Below, piece by piece: positions 34,659-42,441 of a stretch of DNA of 64,000 bases. The number at the start of each line of letters is the position of its first letter. Position 1 is the stretch's first letter. The translations under genes were made by a program, and so were the position numbers. The notes beneath the pieces were generated by a model that was given only the letters and a program-made list of their open reading frames with translations, did no database searches and was not told the DNA's origin. Location: contig NZ_JBHUEJ010000004.1 in the NCBI RefSeq assembly GCF_042680565.1, positions 32,147 to 96,146 on the forward strand, in the 5' to 3' direction. Source of the stretch: Ottowia flava. GTDB taxonomy: Bacteria > Pseudomonadota > Gammaproteobacteria > Burkholderiales > Burkholderiaceae_C.

Positions 34659-34677
34659 ACCGACCGAGCGGTCAGGT
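34659..34677. promoter_or_regulatory. TetR-type operator-like inverted repeat before the ABC binding-protein gene
   Basis: GACCG-AG-CGGTC, inside ACCGACCGAGCGGTCAGGT, is the form often seen for TetR/AcrR-family repressors of fatty or aromatic acyl-CoA genes. It lies just after a TAGAAT -10-like element at 34648-34653, where a repressor would block initiation. No tetR gene is in the window. Confidence 0.4.
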
Positions 34678-34735
34678 TTTGATTCGATCACCTGTCCGAA
34701 CCCTTGCTCTTGAACCCATTCCGGGGAGACTTTCC

Positions 34736-35890
34736 ATGCAATTGAAGAAGATGGCACTGGCCTGCGTGGCCGTGTTGGGCATGTCTACGGCCGCCTGGGC
34801 CGACATCAACATTGGTGTGACGTTGTCGGCCACCGGGCCCGCCGCCTCGCTGGGCATCCCCGAGAAGAACACGATCTCGCTGCTGCCCACGTCCATCGGC
34901 GGCCAGAAGGTGAACTACATCGTGCTGGACGATGCGTCCGACACCACCGCCGCGGTGACCAACACGCGCAAGCTGATCTCCGAGCGCAACGTCGACGTGA
35001 TCATCGGCTCGTCCACCACGCCGGCTTCGCTGGCCATGATCGACGCCGTGGCCGAAGCCAAGACGCCCATGATCACGCTGGGCGCCTCGGCCGCCATCAT
35101 CGAGCCGCAGGACGCCAAGAAGAAGTGGGTCTTCAAGACGCCGCAGAACGACATCATGATGGCGCTGGCCATCGCCGAGCACATGGCGGCCAACGGCGTG
35201 AAGACGGCGGCGTACATCGGCTTCTCCGACGCCTACGGCGAAGGCTGGGCCAAGGAATTTGCCAAGGCGCTTGAACTGAAGAAGATCAAGCTGGTCGCCA
35301 ACGAGCGCTTCTCGCGCACCGACACGGCGGTCACCGGCCAGGTGTTGAAGATCATGGCCACCAAGCCCGATGCGGTGCTGGTCGGCGGCTCCGGCACACC
35401 TGCGGCCCTGCCCCAGAAGACGCTGAAAGAGCGCGGCTACGCCGGCCAGTACTACCAGACCCACGGTGTGGCCAACGCCGACTTCCTGCGCGTGGGCGGC
35501 AAGGACGTGGAAGGTACGCTGCTGCCCGCCGGCCCGGTGCTGGTGGCCGACCAGTTGCCTGCCACCAACCCGGTGCGCAAGGCTGCGCTGGAATACATCA
35601 AGGCCTACGAAGGCGCCTACGGCAAGGGCAGCGTCAGCACCTTTGGCGGCCACGCCTGGGACGCCGGCCAGGTTTTGAAGGCCGCCATTCCGGTGGCGCT
35701 GAAAGCCGGTCAGCCGGGCACGCCGCAGTTTCGCTCGGCGCTGCGCGATGCCATGGAAGGCGTGAAGGAAGTGGCCGGCGCCCATGGCATCTTCACCATG
35801 TCGCCCAGCGACCACCTGGGCCTGGACCAGCGCGCCCGTGTGATGGTGACGATTCAAAACGGCCAGTGGAAATACATCGGCACCAAGTGA
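34736..35890 (+). CDS. ABC transporter substrate-binding protein (branched-chain amino acid type)
   Basis: A periplasmic binding protein of the LivK type, 384 residues. The signal peptide ends near AAWA at residue 22 and the mature part starts DINIGVTLSATGPAASLG. Blocks LDDASDTTAAVTNTRKLI and YIGFSDAYGEGWAKEF are typical of members that serve aromatic acids as well as amino acids. GGGGAG lies before the ATG. It is separated from its permease genes by a 172-bp segment with a hairpin, probably to make more receptor than transporter. Confidence 0.9.
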   Translation: MQLKKMALACVAVLGMSTAAWADINIGVTLSATGPAASLGIPEKNTISLLPTSIGGQKVNYIVLDDASDTTAAVTNTRKLISERNVDVIIGSSTTPASLAMIDAVAEAKTPMITLGASAAIIEPQDAKKKWVFKTPQNDIMMALAIAEHMAANGVKTAAYIGFSDAYGEGWAKEFAKALELKKIKLVANERFSRTDTAVTGQVLKIMATKPDAVLVGGSGTPAALPQKTLKERGYAGQYYQTHGVANADFLRVGGKDVEGTLLPAGPVLVADQLPATNPVRKAALEYIKAYEGAYGKGSVSTFGGHAWDAGQVLKAAIPVALKAGQPGTPQFRSALRDAMEGVKEVAGAHGIFTMSPSDHLGLDQRARVMVTIQNGQWKYIGTK

Positions 35891-35966
35891 TTTGGGCATC
35901 CGTGGCGGCCCGATCCCCGTGAAATGCGGGCGCTGGGGCCTCCTCTGGTGCAAAAAACACCTTGTC

Positions 35967-35987
35967 ACACCGGCTTCAGGCCGGTGT
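35967..35987 (+). terminator. Hairpin between the binding-protein gene and livH
   Basis: ACACCGGC and GCCGGTGT pair around a five-base loop (TTCAG), followed by a TGATGTTTTATAG tail that is T-rich but broken. It could be a partial terminator or an mRNA-stabilising hairpin. Confidence 0.5.
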
Positions 35988-35993
35988 TGATGT

Positions 35994-36023
35994 TTTATAG
36001 TGCAATTTATGATTTATAGTGCA
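35994..36023 (+). promoter_or_regulatory. Direct repeat with TATAGT elements before livH
   Basis: TTTATAGTGCA occurs twice, at 35994 and 36013, 19 bases apart. Each copy contains TATAGT, which is -10-like. This may be a promoter pair or a two-site operator for the permease genes. Confidence 0.35.
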
Positions 36024-36062
36024 CGTCGTTACTGACGACGCCGCCCGACCGGTGTAGCTCAC

Positions 36063-37091
36063 ATGGACTTACAAATCGCCCTGATGCTGGTGCAGGATGG
36101 CATCGTCAACGGTGCCATCTACGCGCTGATGGCGCTGGCGCTGGTGCTGGTGTTCTCCGTCACCCGCGTCATCTTCATTCCGCAGGGCGAATTTGTCGCC
36201 TACGCCGCACTGGCCATGGCAGCGCTGCAGACGGGCAAATCGCCCGCGCTGCTGTGGATGTTGCTGGTCATGGCTGCGCTGTGCATCGTCGTCGAGGCGG
36301 TGCGGCAGGCGCGCGGCGTCGAGGTGGACTGGAAAAGCACCTTGTTCTGGGCGGTGCTGCTGCCCGCGCTGGCGGCGCTGATGCTGCTGGTGGTCAAGCC
36401 GCAATCGATGTTGCTGCAGGTGCTGGCCGTGCTGCTGCTGGTTACGCCGATGGGGCCGCTGGTCTACCGTCTGGCCTACCGGCCGCTGGCGGATGCGACG
36501 GTGCTGATCCTGCTGATCGTCTCCGTGGCGCTGCACCTGGCGCTGGTGGGTGTGGGCCTCTTCCTGTTCGGCGCCGAAGGCTCGCGCACCGCGCCCTTTT
36601 CGGAGGCGCGCTGGGACGTGGCGGGCTTGTCGATCTCTGGCCAGTCCGTGGTGATCGTGGCGACCACGATCGTGCTGGTGCTGGCGATGTTCTTCTTCTT
36701 CGAGCGCACCATCATCGGCAAGGCACTGCGCGCTACCGCCATCAACCGCGTGGGCGCGCGCTTGATGGGCATCCCCACGGCGCTGTCGGGTGACCTCAGC
36801 TTCGCGCTGGCGGCGCTCATCGGCGCCATCTCCGGCCTGCTGATCGCGCCCGTGACCACGATCTACTACGACACCGGCTTCCTGATCGGCCTGAAGGGCT
36901 TCGTCGCGGCCATCGTGGGCGGTCTGTCCAGCTACCCGCTGGCGCTGGCAGGGGCGCTGCTGGTGGGCCAGCTGGAGTCGTTCGCTTCTTTCTGGGCCAG
37001 CGCATTCAAGGAAGTGCTGGTCTTTACCCTGATCATTCCGGTGCTCTGGTGGCGCTCGATGAATACGCACCACGTGGAGGACGAGGAATGA
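36063..37091 (+). CDS. livH: Branched-chain-type ABC transporter permease LivH
   Basis: A membrane permease of 342 residues with about nine helices. The start QDGIVNGAIYALMALALVLV and the block INRVGARLMGIPTALSGDLS (cytoplasmic coupling region), then GFVAAIVGGLSSYPLALAGA, are the LivH signatures. A middle segment (residues 60-140) is longer and more hydrophobic than E. coli LivH. Its TGA overlaps the next gene's ATG. Confidence 0.92.
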   Translation: MDLQIALMLVQDGIVNGAIYALMALALVLVFSVTRVIFIPQGEFVAYAALAMAALQTGKSPALLWMLLVMAALCIVVEAVRQARGVEVDWKSTLFWAVLLPALAALMLLVVKPQSMLLQVLAVLLLVTPMGPLVYRLAYRPLADATVLILLIVSVALHLALVGVGLFLFGAEGSRTAPFSEARWDVAGLSISGQSVVIVATTIVLVLAMFFFFERTIIGKALRATAINRVGARLMGIPTALSGDLSFALAALIGAISGLLIAPVTTIYYDTGFLIGLKGFVAAIVGGLSSYPLALAGALLVGQLESFASFWASAFKEVLVFTLIIPVLWWRSMNTHHVEDEE

Positions 37092-38902
37092 AAAAACAGT
37101 ACCTTGTCCTGGGCTTCATCGCCCTGCTGGCGATCGCGTGGCCCTTCCTGCCGCCGTTCACCGTCACGCTGTTCTCGTACATCGGCCTCTACGCGATGGT
37201 GGCGCTCGGGCTGGTCATGCTGACCGGCGTCGGAGGCATGACCTCGTTCGGCCAGGCCGCCTTCGTCGGTCTGGGTGCCTACGCCACGGCCTGGATCTGC
37301 ACCTCGCCGACCGCGGCGCAATGGCTGTCCTTCCTGCCGGCCGGCGTGTACCCGTGGGTGGGCCTGGTGCTGGGGCTGATCGTCACCGCGCTGGTCGCCT
37401 GGGGCCTGGGTGCGGTCACGCTGCGCCTGTCGGGCCACTACCTGCCGCTGGGCACCATCGCCTGGGGCCTGAGCCTGTACTACGTGTTCGGCAACCTCGA
37501 CTGGCTGGGCGGTTTCACCGGCATCAGCAGCATTCCGCCGATCACGATCTTCGGCTTCTCGCTGGCTTCGCCGCGCCTGTTGGGCATCGTGATCTGGGCC
37601 GTGCTGCTGCTGGCGATCTGGGCGCTCGACAATCTGCTGGATTCGCGTGAAGGCCGCGCCATCCGCGCGCTCAAGAGCGGCCGCCTGATGGCCGAATCCA
37701 TGGGCATCGACACCGCGCAGCAGCGCATCAAGGTGTTCGTGCTGGCGGCGCTGCTGGCGGCCGTGTCCGGCTGGCTGTACGCGCACATGCAGCGCTTCGT
37801 CAACCCGACGCCCTTCAACCTGAACATCGGCATCGAATACCTGTTCATGGCCGTGGTCGGTGGCTCGGGCTACCTGTGGGGCGCCGTGCTGGGCGCCACG
37901 CTGATCACGCTGCTGAAGGAGCAGTTGCAGGACTGGCTGCCGCGCCTGCTGGGCAGCAGCGGCAACTTCGAGATCGTGGTGTTCGGCCTGCTGATGCTGC
38001 TGGTGCTGCAGCGCGCTTCCGATGGTTTGTGGCCGATCCTCGCCGGCTGGGTCAACCGTGTGCTGAAGATCGCCCCGCCCAAGCGCGAAATCGCGACCAG
38101 CAGTGCGGCCACCCTGGACCAGCGCCAGCTGCCGCCGGCGGGCGAAGAGGTGCTGAAGGCCCAGAACGTGACCAAGCGCTTCGCTGGTCTGGTCGCCAAC
38201 AACGCCGTCAACATGGATGTGCGCGCGGGCGAGGTGCACGCGCTCATCGGCCCCAACGGCGCCGGCAAGAGCACGTTCTTCAACATGATCTCCGGCGTGG
38301 ACGACCCGACCGAAGGCCAGGTCAGCCTGATGGGCCAGACCATGCAGGGCAAGCCCTCGCGCGCCTTTGCCGCGCTGGGCCTGGGCCGCACCTTCCAGCA
38401 CGTGCGCCTGCTGGGCGACCGCAGCGTGCTCGACAACGTGGCCCTGGGCGCGCACCGCCGCGGCCACAAGGGCTGGGTCGCTTCCATGCTGCGCGCCGAC
38501 CGCGCCGAAGAAGCCGCCGTGCTGTCCGAAGCCATGCGCCAGATCGAGCGCTGCGGCCTCGGCGCCGTGGCGCACACGCCCGCCGCCTCGTTGCCGCTGG
38601 GCCAGCAACGCATCGTCGAGATCGCCCGCGCCTTGGCGGGCCAACCGGCGGTGCTGCTGCTGGACGAGCCGGCCGCCGGTCTGCGCCACCTGGAAAAGCA
38701 GGGCCTGGCCAAGCTGCTGACGCAGTTGCGCGCTGAAGGCCTGGCCATTCTGGTGGTCGAGCACGACATGGAATTCGTGATGAACCTGGCCGACCGCATC
38801 ACCGTGCTGGAGTTCGGCACCGTGATCGCCCACGGCACGCCTGCGCAGGTGCAGGCCGACCCGCGCGTCATCGCGGCCTACCTGGGGGGAGACCTGGCAT
38901 GA
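37088..38902 (+). CDS. Fused ABC permease and ATPase (LivM-LivG)
   Basis: One 604-residue protein joins two importer parts. Residues 1 to about 320 are a LivM-type permease (ALGLVMLTGVGGMTSFGQAA, ALKSGRLMAESMGID). After a linker at about 325-350 comes a LivG-type ATPase with Walker A GPNGAGKST near 388, signature-like ASLPLGQQRIVEIARAL, Walker B VLLLDEPAAGL and switch VVEHDMEFVM. Such fusions occur in Burkholderiales aromatic-acid transporters. No separate livG is present. Start ATG 37088 overlaps the livH stop, and its own stop overlaps the livF start. Confidence 0.92.
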   Translation: MKKQYLVLGFIALLAIAWPFLPPFTVTLFSYIGLYAMVALGLVMLTGVGGMTSFGQAAFVGLGAYATAWICTSPTAAQWLSFLPAGVYPWVGLVLGLIVTALVAWGLGAVTLRLSGHYLPLGTIAWGLSLYYVFGNLDWLGGFTGISSIPPITIFGFSLASPRLLGIVIWAVLLLAIWALDNLLDSREGRAIRALKSGRLMAESMGIDTAQQRIKVFVLAALLAAVSGWLYAHMQRFVNPTPFNLNIGIEYLFMAVVGGSGYLWGAVLGATLITLLKEQLQDWLPRLLGSSGNFEIVVFGLLMLLVLQRASDGLWPILAGWVNRVLKIAPPKREIATSSAATLDQRQLPPAGEEVLKAQNVTKRFAGLVANNAVNMDVRAGEVHALIGPNGAGKSTFFNMISGVDDPTEGQVSLMGQTMQGKPSRAFAALGLGRTFQHVRLLGDRSVLDNVALGAHRRGHKGWVASMLRADRAEEAAVLSEAMRQIERCGLGAVAHTPAASLPLGQQRIVEIARALAGQPAVLLLDEPAAGLRHLEKQGLAKLLTQLRAEGLAILVVEHDMEFVMNLADRITVLEFGTVIAHGTPAQVQADPRVIAAYLGGDLA

Positions 38903-39645
38903 GCGCGCCACTGTTGAAGCTGCCGAACTTCTCGGTCTACTACGGTCCGGTTCAGGCCATCCATGGCATTGAGCTGCACGTCAATGAAGGCGAGATCGTC
39001 ACCGTGATCGGCCCGAACGGCGCTGGCAAGACCACGCTGCTGAACGCCATCATGGGCCTGCTGCCCTCGCGCGGCGGGCTGGAGCTGGCCGGCAACGCCA
39101 TCCCCCGTCCCACAGTCGAAGCCATGGTGCGCCACGGCGTGGCCCTGGTGCCTGAAAAGCGCGAGCTGTTCGGCGAAATGTCGGTCGAGGACAACCTGCT
39201 GCTGGGCGGCTTTGCCCGCTGGCGGCGCGGCCAGCGCGACCAGGTCGCGCGCATGAAGGAAATTTTCGCGATCTTCCCGCGCATGGAAGAGCGCCGCGCG
39301 CAGATGGCGTCGACGCTGTCGGGGGGCGAGCGCCAGATGCTCGCCATCGGCCGCGCGCTGATGAGTCGCCCGCGCCTGTTGATGCTGGACGAGCCCTCGC
39401 TCGGCCTGGCGCCGCTGATCGTGCGCGAGGTGCTGAACACCGTGTCGGCGCTGCGTAGCACGGGCGTGTCGGTGCTGCTGGTCGAACAGAACGCGCGCGC
39501 CGCGCTGAACGTGGCCGACCGCGGCTATGTGCTGGAGATGGGCGAAGTGGCGGTGCAGGGCGCGGCCAACGACCTGATCCACGACCAGCGCGTGATCGAC
39601 ACCTACCTGGGCGTCGGCGGCGCCCGCGCCGCGGCGACCACCTGA
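38899..39645 (+). CDS. livF: Branched-chain-type ABC transporter ATPase LivF
   Basis: The second ATPase of the importer, 248 residues. Walker A is GPNGAGKTT, the signature STLSGGERQMLAIGRALM, Walker B LLMLDEPSLGLAP and the switch VLLVEQNARAAL. The spacing and ATGA overlap show the permease, fused permease-ATPase and LivF genes form one translational unit. Confidence 0.94.
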   Translation: MSAPLLKLPNFSVYYGPVQAIHGIELHVNEGEIVTVIGPNGAGKTTLLNAIMGLLPSRGGLELAGNAIPRPTVEAMVRHGVALVPEKRELFGEMSVEDNLLLGGFARWRRGQRDQVARMKEIFAIFPRMEERRAQMASTLSGGERQMLAIGRALMSRPRLLMLDEPSLGLAPLIVREVLNTVSALRSTGVSVLLVEQNARAALNVADRGYVLEMGEVAVQGAANDLIHDQRVIDTYLGVGGARAAATT

Positions 39646-39668
39646 GCCCGACATCGTCGGTGTAGGGT

Positions 39669-39729
39669 GCTATCAAAAAACTAGCTGTTTGCGCAGATGG
39701 TTGTAGGGCTGAAGCCTGTTTTCATTCTA
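39669..39729 (+). repeat. Dispersed repeat, near-consensus copy
   Basis: GCTATCAAAAAACTAGC, TGTTTGCGCAGATGGTTG, TAGGGCTGAAGCCTGTTTTC. It lies in the 160-bp gap between livF and the dehydrogenase gene. Confidence 0.85.
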
Positions 39730-39804
39730 AATCGGCTGCCGTTATCCTAGGGGTGCTGGCTTGACGGCCGTTTTCGTTCCACCCTGTTTTACCGAGGTAA
39801 GCAC

Positions 39805-41364
39805 GTGACCCAACTTCAAAGCTACATCGCCGGCCGCTGGATCGGCCAGCAACCTGCACAAACCCTGCGCAGCGCCATCGACGGCACGGTCGTCGCCCAC
39901 ACACACGCCGAAACGCCCGACTTCGCCGAGGCGCTGCACTACGCGCGCACCGTCGGTGTGCCGGCGATGCTGAAGACCGACTTCCAGCAGCGCGCCGGCA
40001 TGCTCAAGGCGCTGGCCAAGTACCTGGGCGAACACAAGGAGGCGATGTACGAGCTGTCCTTCCACACCGGCGCCACCCGCACCGATGGCTGGGTCGACAT
40101 CGAAGGCGGCACCGGCACGCTGTTCGCCTACGCCAGCATGGCCAAGGAACTGCCCAAGTCCGGCAACCTGTGGCACGAAGGCCCGCAGATGCCGCTGGGC
40201 AAGACCGGCGCCTTCGCCGGCACGCACGTGCTGGTGCCGCGCGGTGGCGTGGCGGTGCACATCAACGCCTTCAACTTCCCGGTCTGGGGGCTGCTGGAGA
40301 AATTCGCGCCCACCTTCCTGGCGGGGATGCCGACCATCGGCAAGCCGGCCAGCGCCACCAGTTTCCTGACCGAGAAGATGGTGCGCCTGGTCAACGAGTC
40401 GGGCATCCTGCCCGAGGGCGCACTGCAGCTCATCATCGGCGGCACGGGCGACCTGCTCGACCGCGTCGAAGAGCAGGACGTCGTCACCTTCACCGGCTCG
40501 GCGGACACCGCGGCCAAGCTGCGCGCCACCGCCAACATCGTCAACCGGAGCATTCCGTTCAACGCCGAGGCCGATTCGCTCAACTGCGCCGTGCTGGCGC
40601 CCGACGTCACCCCGGACGACGAGGAATTCGACCTCTACGTCAAGGAAATCGCGCGCGAGATGACGCAGAAGGCCGGCCAGAAGTGCACCGCCATCCGCCG
40701 TGCGCTGGTGCCCGCCGACCGCATTGACGCCGTCGCCGCCAAGCTGAAGGAACGCCTGGCCAAGACCACCGTGGGCGACCCGCGCCTGGAGAACGTGCGC
40801 ATGGGCGCGCTGGCCAGCAAGTCGCAGCAGGCCGACGTGGCCGACCGCGTGGCCACGCTCAGCCAGGGCGCTGAAGTGGTGTTCGGCGGCGGCGAAGGCT
40901 TTGCCGCGGTGGGCGAGGGCGTGGGCGAAGGCGCCTTCTTCCAGCCCACGCTGCTGCTGGCCAAAAACGCTGCCAATCACGCCGCGCACGACGTCGAGGC
41001 CTTCGGCCCCGTCAGCACGCTGATGGCCTACGGCGATCTGGACGAGGCGCTGGCCCTGGCCGCGCGCGGCAAGGGCAGCCTGGCCGGCACGCTGGTCACC
41101 AAGGACGCAGCCACCGCCGTCAAAGCCATCACCGCCATGGCCGCCACGCACGGCCGCCTGCAGGTGCTGGACCGCGCCGCCGCGCCGGAATCGACCGGCC
41201 ACGGCTCGGCCCTGCCGTACCTCAAGCACGGCGGCCCCGGCCGCGCCGGTGGCGGCGAAGAGCTGGGCGGCCTGCGCGCCGTCAAGCACCTGATGCAGCG
41301 TGCCGCCGTGCAGGGCTCGCCCGCCATGCTGGCCGCGGTGACCGGTGAGAGCGCCGCCGGTTGA
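39805..41364 (+). CDS. BoxD/PaaZ-type CoA-semialdehyde dehydrogenase
   Basis: An NAD(P)-dependent aldehyde dehydrogenase of 519 residues, of the branch that oxidises ring-cleavage semialdehydes held as CoA esters. Candidates are 3,4-dehydroadipyl-CoA semialdehyde (BoxD, aerobic benzoyl-CoA pathway) or the PaaZ product of phenylacetate breakdown. The catalytic Cys is 294 in KAGQKCTAIRR, the Glu 255 in FNAEADSLNCA, and the nucleotide site VVTFTGSADTAAKL. The C-terminal hydratase domain of full PaaZ is absent, which favours BoxD. The ABC importer upstream may bring in the aromatic acid. Which of the two pathways applies is not settled here. Confidence 0.82.
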   Translation: MTQLQSYIAGRWIGQQPAQTLRSAIDGTVVAHTHAETPDFAEALHYARTVGVPAMLKTDFQQRAGMLKALAKYLGEHKEAMYELSFHTGATRTDGWVDIEGGTGTLFAYASMAKELPKSGNLWHEGPQMPLGKTGAFAGTHVLVPRGGVAVHINAFNFPVWGLLEKFAPTFLAGMPTIGKPASATSFLTEKMVRLVNESGILPEGALQLIIGGTGDLLDRVEEQDVVTFTGSADTAAKLRATANIVNRSIPFNAEADSLNCAVLAPDVTPDDEEFDLYVKEIAREMTQKAGQKCTAIRRALVPADRIDAVAAKLKERLAKTTVGDPRLENVRMGALASKSQQADVADRVATLSQGAEVVFGGGEGFAAVGEGVGEGAFFQPTLLLAKNAANHAAHDVEAFGPVSTLMAYGDLDEALALAARGKGSLAGTLVTKDAATAVKAITAMAATHGRLQVLDRAAAPESTGHGSALPYLKHGGPGRAGGGEELGGLRAVKHLMQRAAVQGSPAMLAAVTGESAAG

Positions 41365-41374
41365 GCGGCGAGAT

Positions 41375-41436
41375 GCTCTGTTTTTAATAGCTGGCTGCGC
41401 AGATGGGGCGCGCGCCAGCGGTCGATTTGGCCTGAA
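41375..41436 (+). repeat. Dispersed repeat, decayed copy
   Basis: GCTCTGTTTTTAATAGC, TGGCTGCGCAGATGGGG, and a GATTTGGCCTGAAG end. It starts 11 bases after the dehydrogenase stop codon. Confidence 0.6.
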
Positions 41437-41704
41437 GCTTCCGCGAGCGGGCCGCAGCCGAGGATACCGATTCAGCGCTTGCGCCTCGCCGTGCGCGCGG
41501 GGACGGTAGACCGTCGATCTGCCGCCACGCCGTTGCGCCAGGTTTTGGCCGTGCTGGCACCGCCCTTCCGGTCGGTGCACTGAATCTGGCGCAGCACTGT
41601 CGCGCTGTGGCGCGAACAGCTGAACCTGCGGACCGACGCCCGACTGCGCGCGGCGCACAAGCGGTACTCAGGTTAGGACAATGGTGCCGTGACCCGCAGT
41701 TTGC

Positions 41705-41744
41705 TCTGATAACCATAGCTTCCTGCGCAAGAGCAGCTGGGCTA
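41705..41744 (+). repeat. Dispersed repeat, decayed partial copy
   Basis: ATAACCATAGCTTCCTGCGCA followed by an AGCAGCTGGGCTATAG end resembles the core of the family, but the right half is lost. Confidence 0.4.
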
Positions 41745-41840
41745 TAGAACGCGTTGGATACCCCAATTTTCCAAGGGTCAGGGGGCCCAGAAGCCAGCTC
41801 GCCGGACTGCGCGTACTAGTACCTGATATCCACACCGAAT

Positions 41841-41854
41841 TTGATCTTCGTCAA
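41841..41854. promoter_or_regulatory. FNR/Dnr-like box 1 upstream of norC
   Basis: TTGAT-CTTC-GTCAA fits the FNR-family binding pattern. It lies 114 bases before the norC ATG. A Crp/Fnr regulator gene lies at the end of the nor cluster. Confidence 0.75.
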
Positions 41855-41861
41855 GTTTTGT

Positions 41862-41888
41862 GATGTCCGACCGGGGCAGTCGGACATC
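41862..41888. repeat. Perfect inverted repeat between the two FNR-like boxes
   Basis: GATGTCCGAC and GTCGGACATC pair perfectly around a seven-base loop (CGGGGCA). It may be an operator for another regulator or an RNA hairpin if transcription starts at box 1. Confidence 0.75.
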
Positions 41889-41889
41889 C

Positions 41890-41903
41890 TTGACTTGGTT
41901 CAA
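41890..41903. promoter_or_regulatory. FNR/Dnr-like box 2 upstream of norC
   Basis: TTGAC-TTGG-TTCAA differs slightly from the ideal in its right half. A TACGCT -10-like element at 41926-41931 would place the start near 41938, about 41 bases from the box centre, the class II spacing used by FNR-type activators. Confidence 0.6.
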
Positions 41904-41968
41904 AGACGGCGAAATGCGATTTTTCTACGCTTCCCGTGTTCTTTTTCACACGAGCGAGGAATCGGCCC

Positions 41969-42421
41969 ATGAGCACGCAACCGTCGGGCGGCTTCACCAA
42001 GGAGATGGCACGCAACATCTTCTACGGTGGGTCGCTGTTTTTCATTCTGGTCTTTGTCGGCCTGGTGTTTCACACCGAGACCACGCTGCCCGAGCGCAGC
42101 AACGAGGCGGCGATGACCGACGCGGTCGTGCGCGGCAAGAAGGTGTGGGAGACCAACCAGTGCATCGGTTGCCACTCGCTGCTGGGTGAAGGCGCCTACT
42201 TCGCGCCCGAGCTGGGCAATGTCTACAAGCGCCGTGGCGGCGATGCCTCGGGCGGCGCGTTCATCAAGGCCTGGATGAAAGCCCAGCCGACCGGTGCGCC
42301 TGGTCGCCGCCAGATGCCCCAGTTCCACCTGAGCGAGCAGCAGCTTGACGATTTGGTGGAGTTCCTGAAGTGGTCGGGCGGCATCAACACCGAAAACTGG
42401 CCTCCCAACATCGAGGGCTGA
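41969..42421 (+). CDS. norC: Nitric oxide reductase cytochrome c subunit NorC
   Basis: The membrane-anchored haem c subunit of cNOR, which passes electrons to NorB. The 150-residue protein has one membrane segment (residues 16-34), haem site C65-I-G-C-H69 in ETNQCIGCHSLLGEGAYFAP, and a Met ligand in RRQMPQFHLS. A GAGGA ribosome site precedes the ATG. It is first in norCBQD and follows the two FNR-like boxes. Confidence 0.97.
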   Translation: MSTQPSGGFTKEMARNIFYGGSLFFILVFVGLVFHTETTLPERSNEAAMTDAVVRGKKVWETNQCIGCHSLLGEGAYFAPELGNVYKRRGGDASGGAFIKAWMKAQPTGAPGRRQMPQFHLSEQQLDDLVEFLKWSGGINTENWPPNIEG

Positions 42422-42441
42422 GCGCCGAGGAAAGAGCCATC

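Larger units (their letters stand above)
41365..41840. other. Long intergenic region before norC, no gene seen
   Basis: No coding frame with a family match was found. The segment holds two decayed copies of the dispersed repeat and a stretch of about 250 bp with no recognised content. The norC control region follows it. Confidence 0.55.

Noticed and set aside
36932..41658. Long minus-strand open frames over the liv genes and the dehydrogenase
   Set aside because: They mirror well-supported plus-strand genes and have no recognisable domains.
41384..41716. A 110-codon minus-strand frame in the gap before norC
   Set aside because: It begins and ends in decayed repeat DNA and shows no motif or ribosome site.
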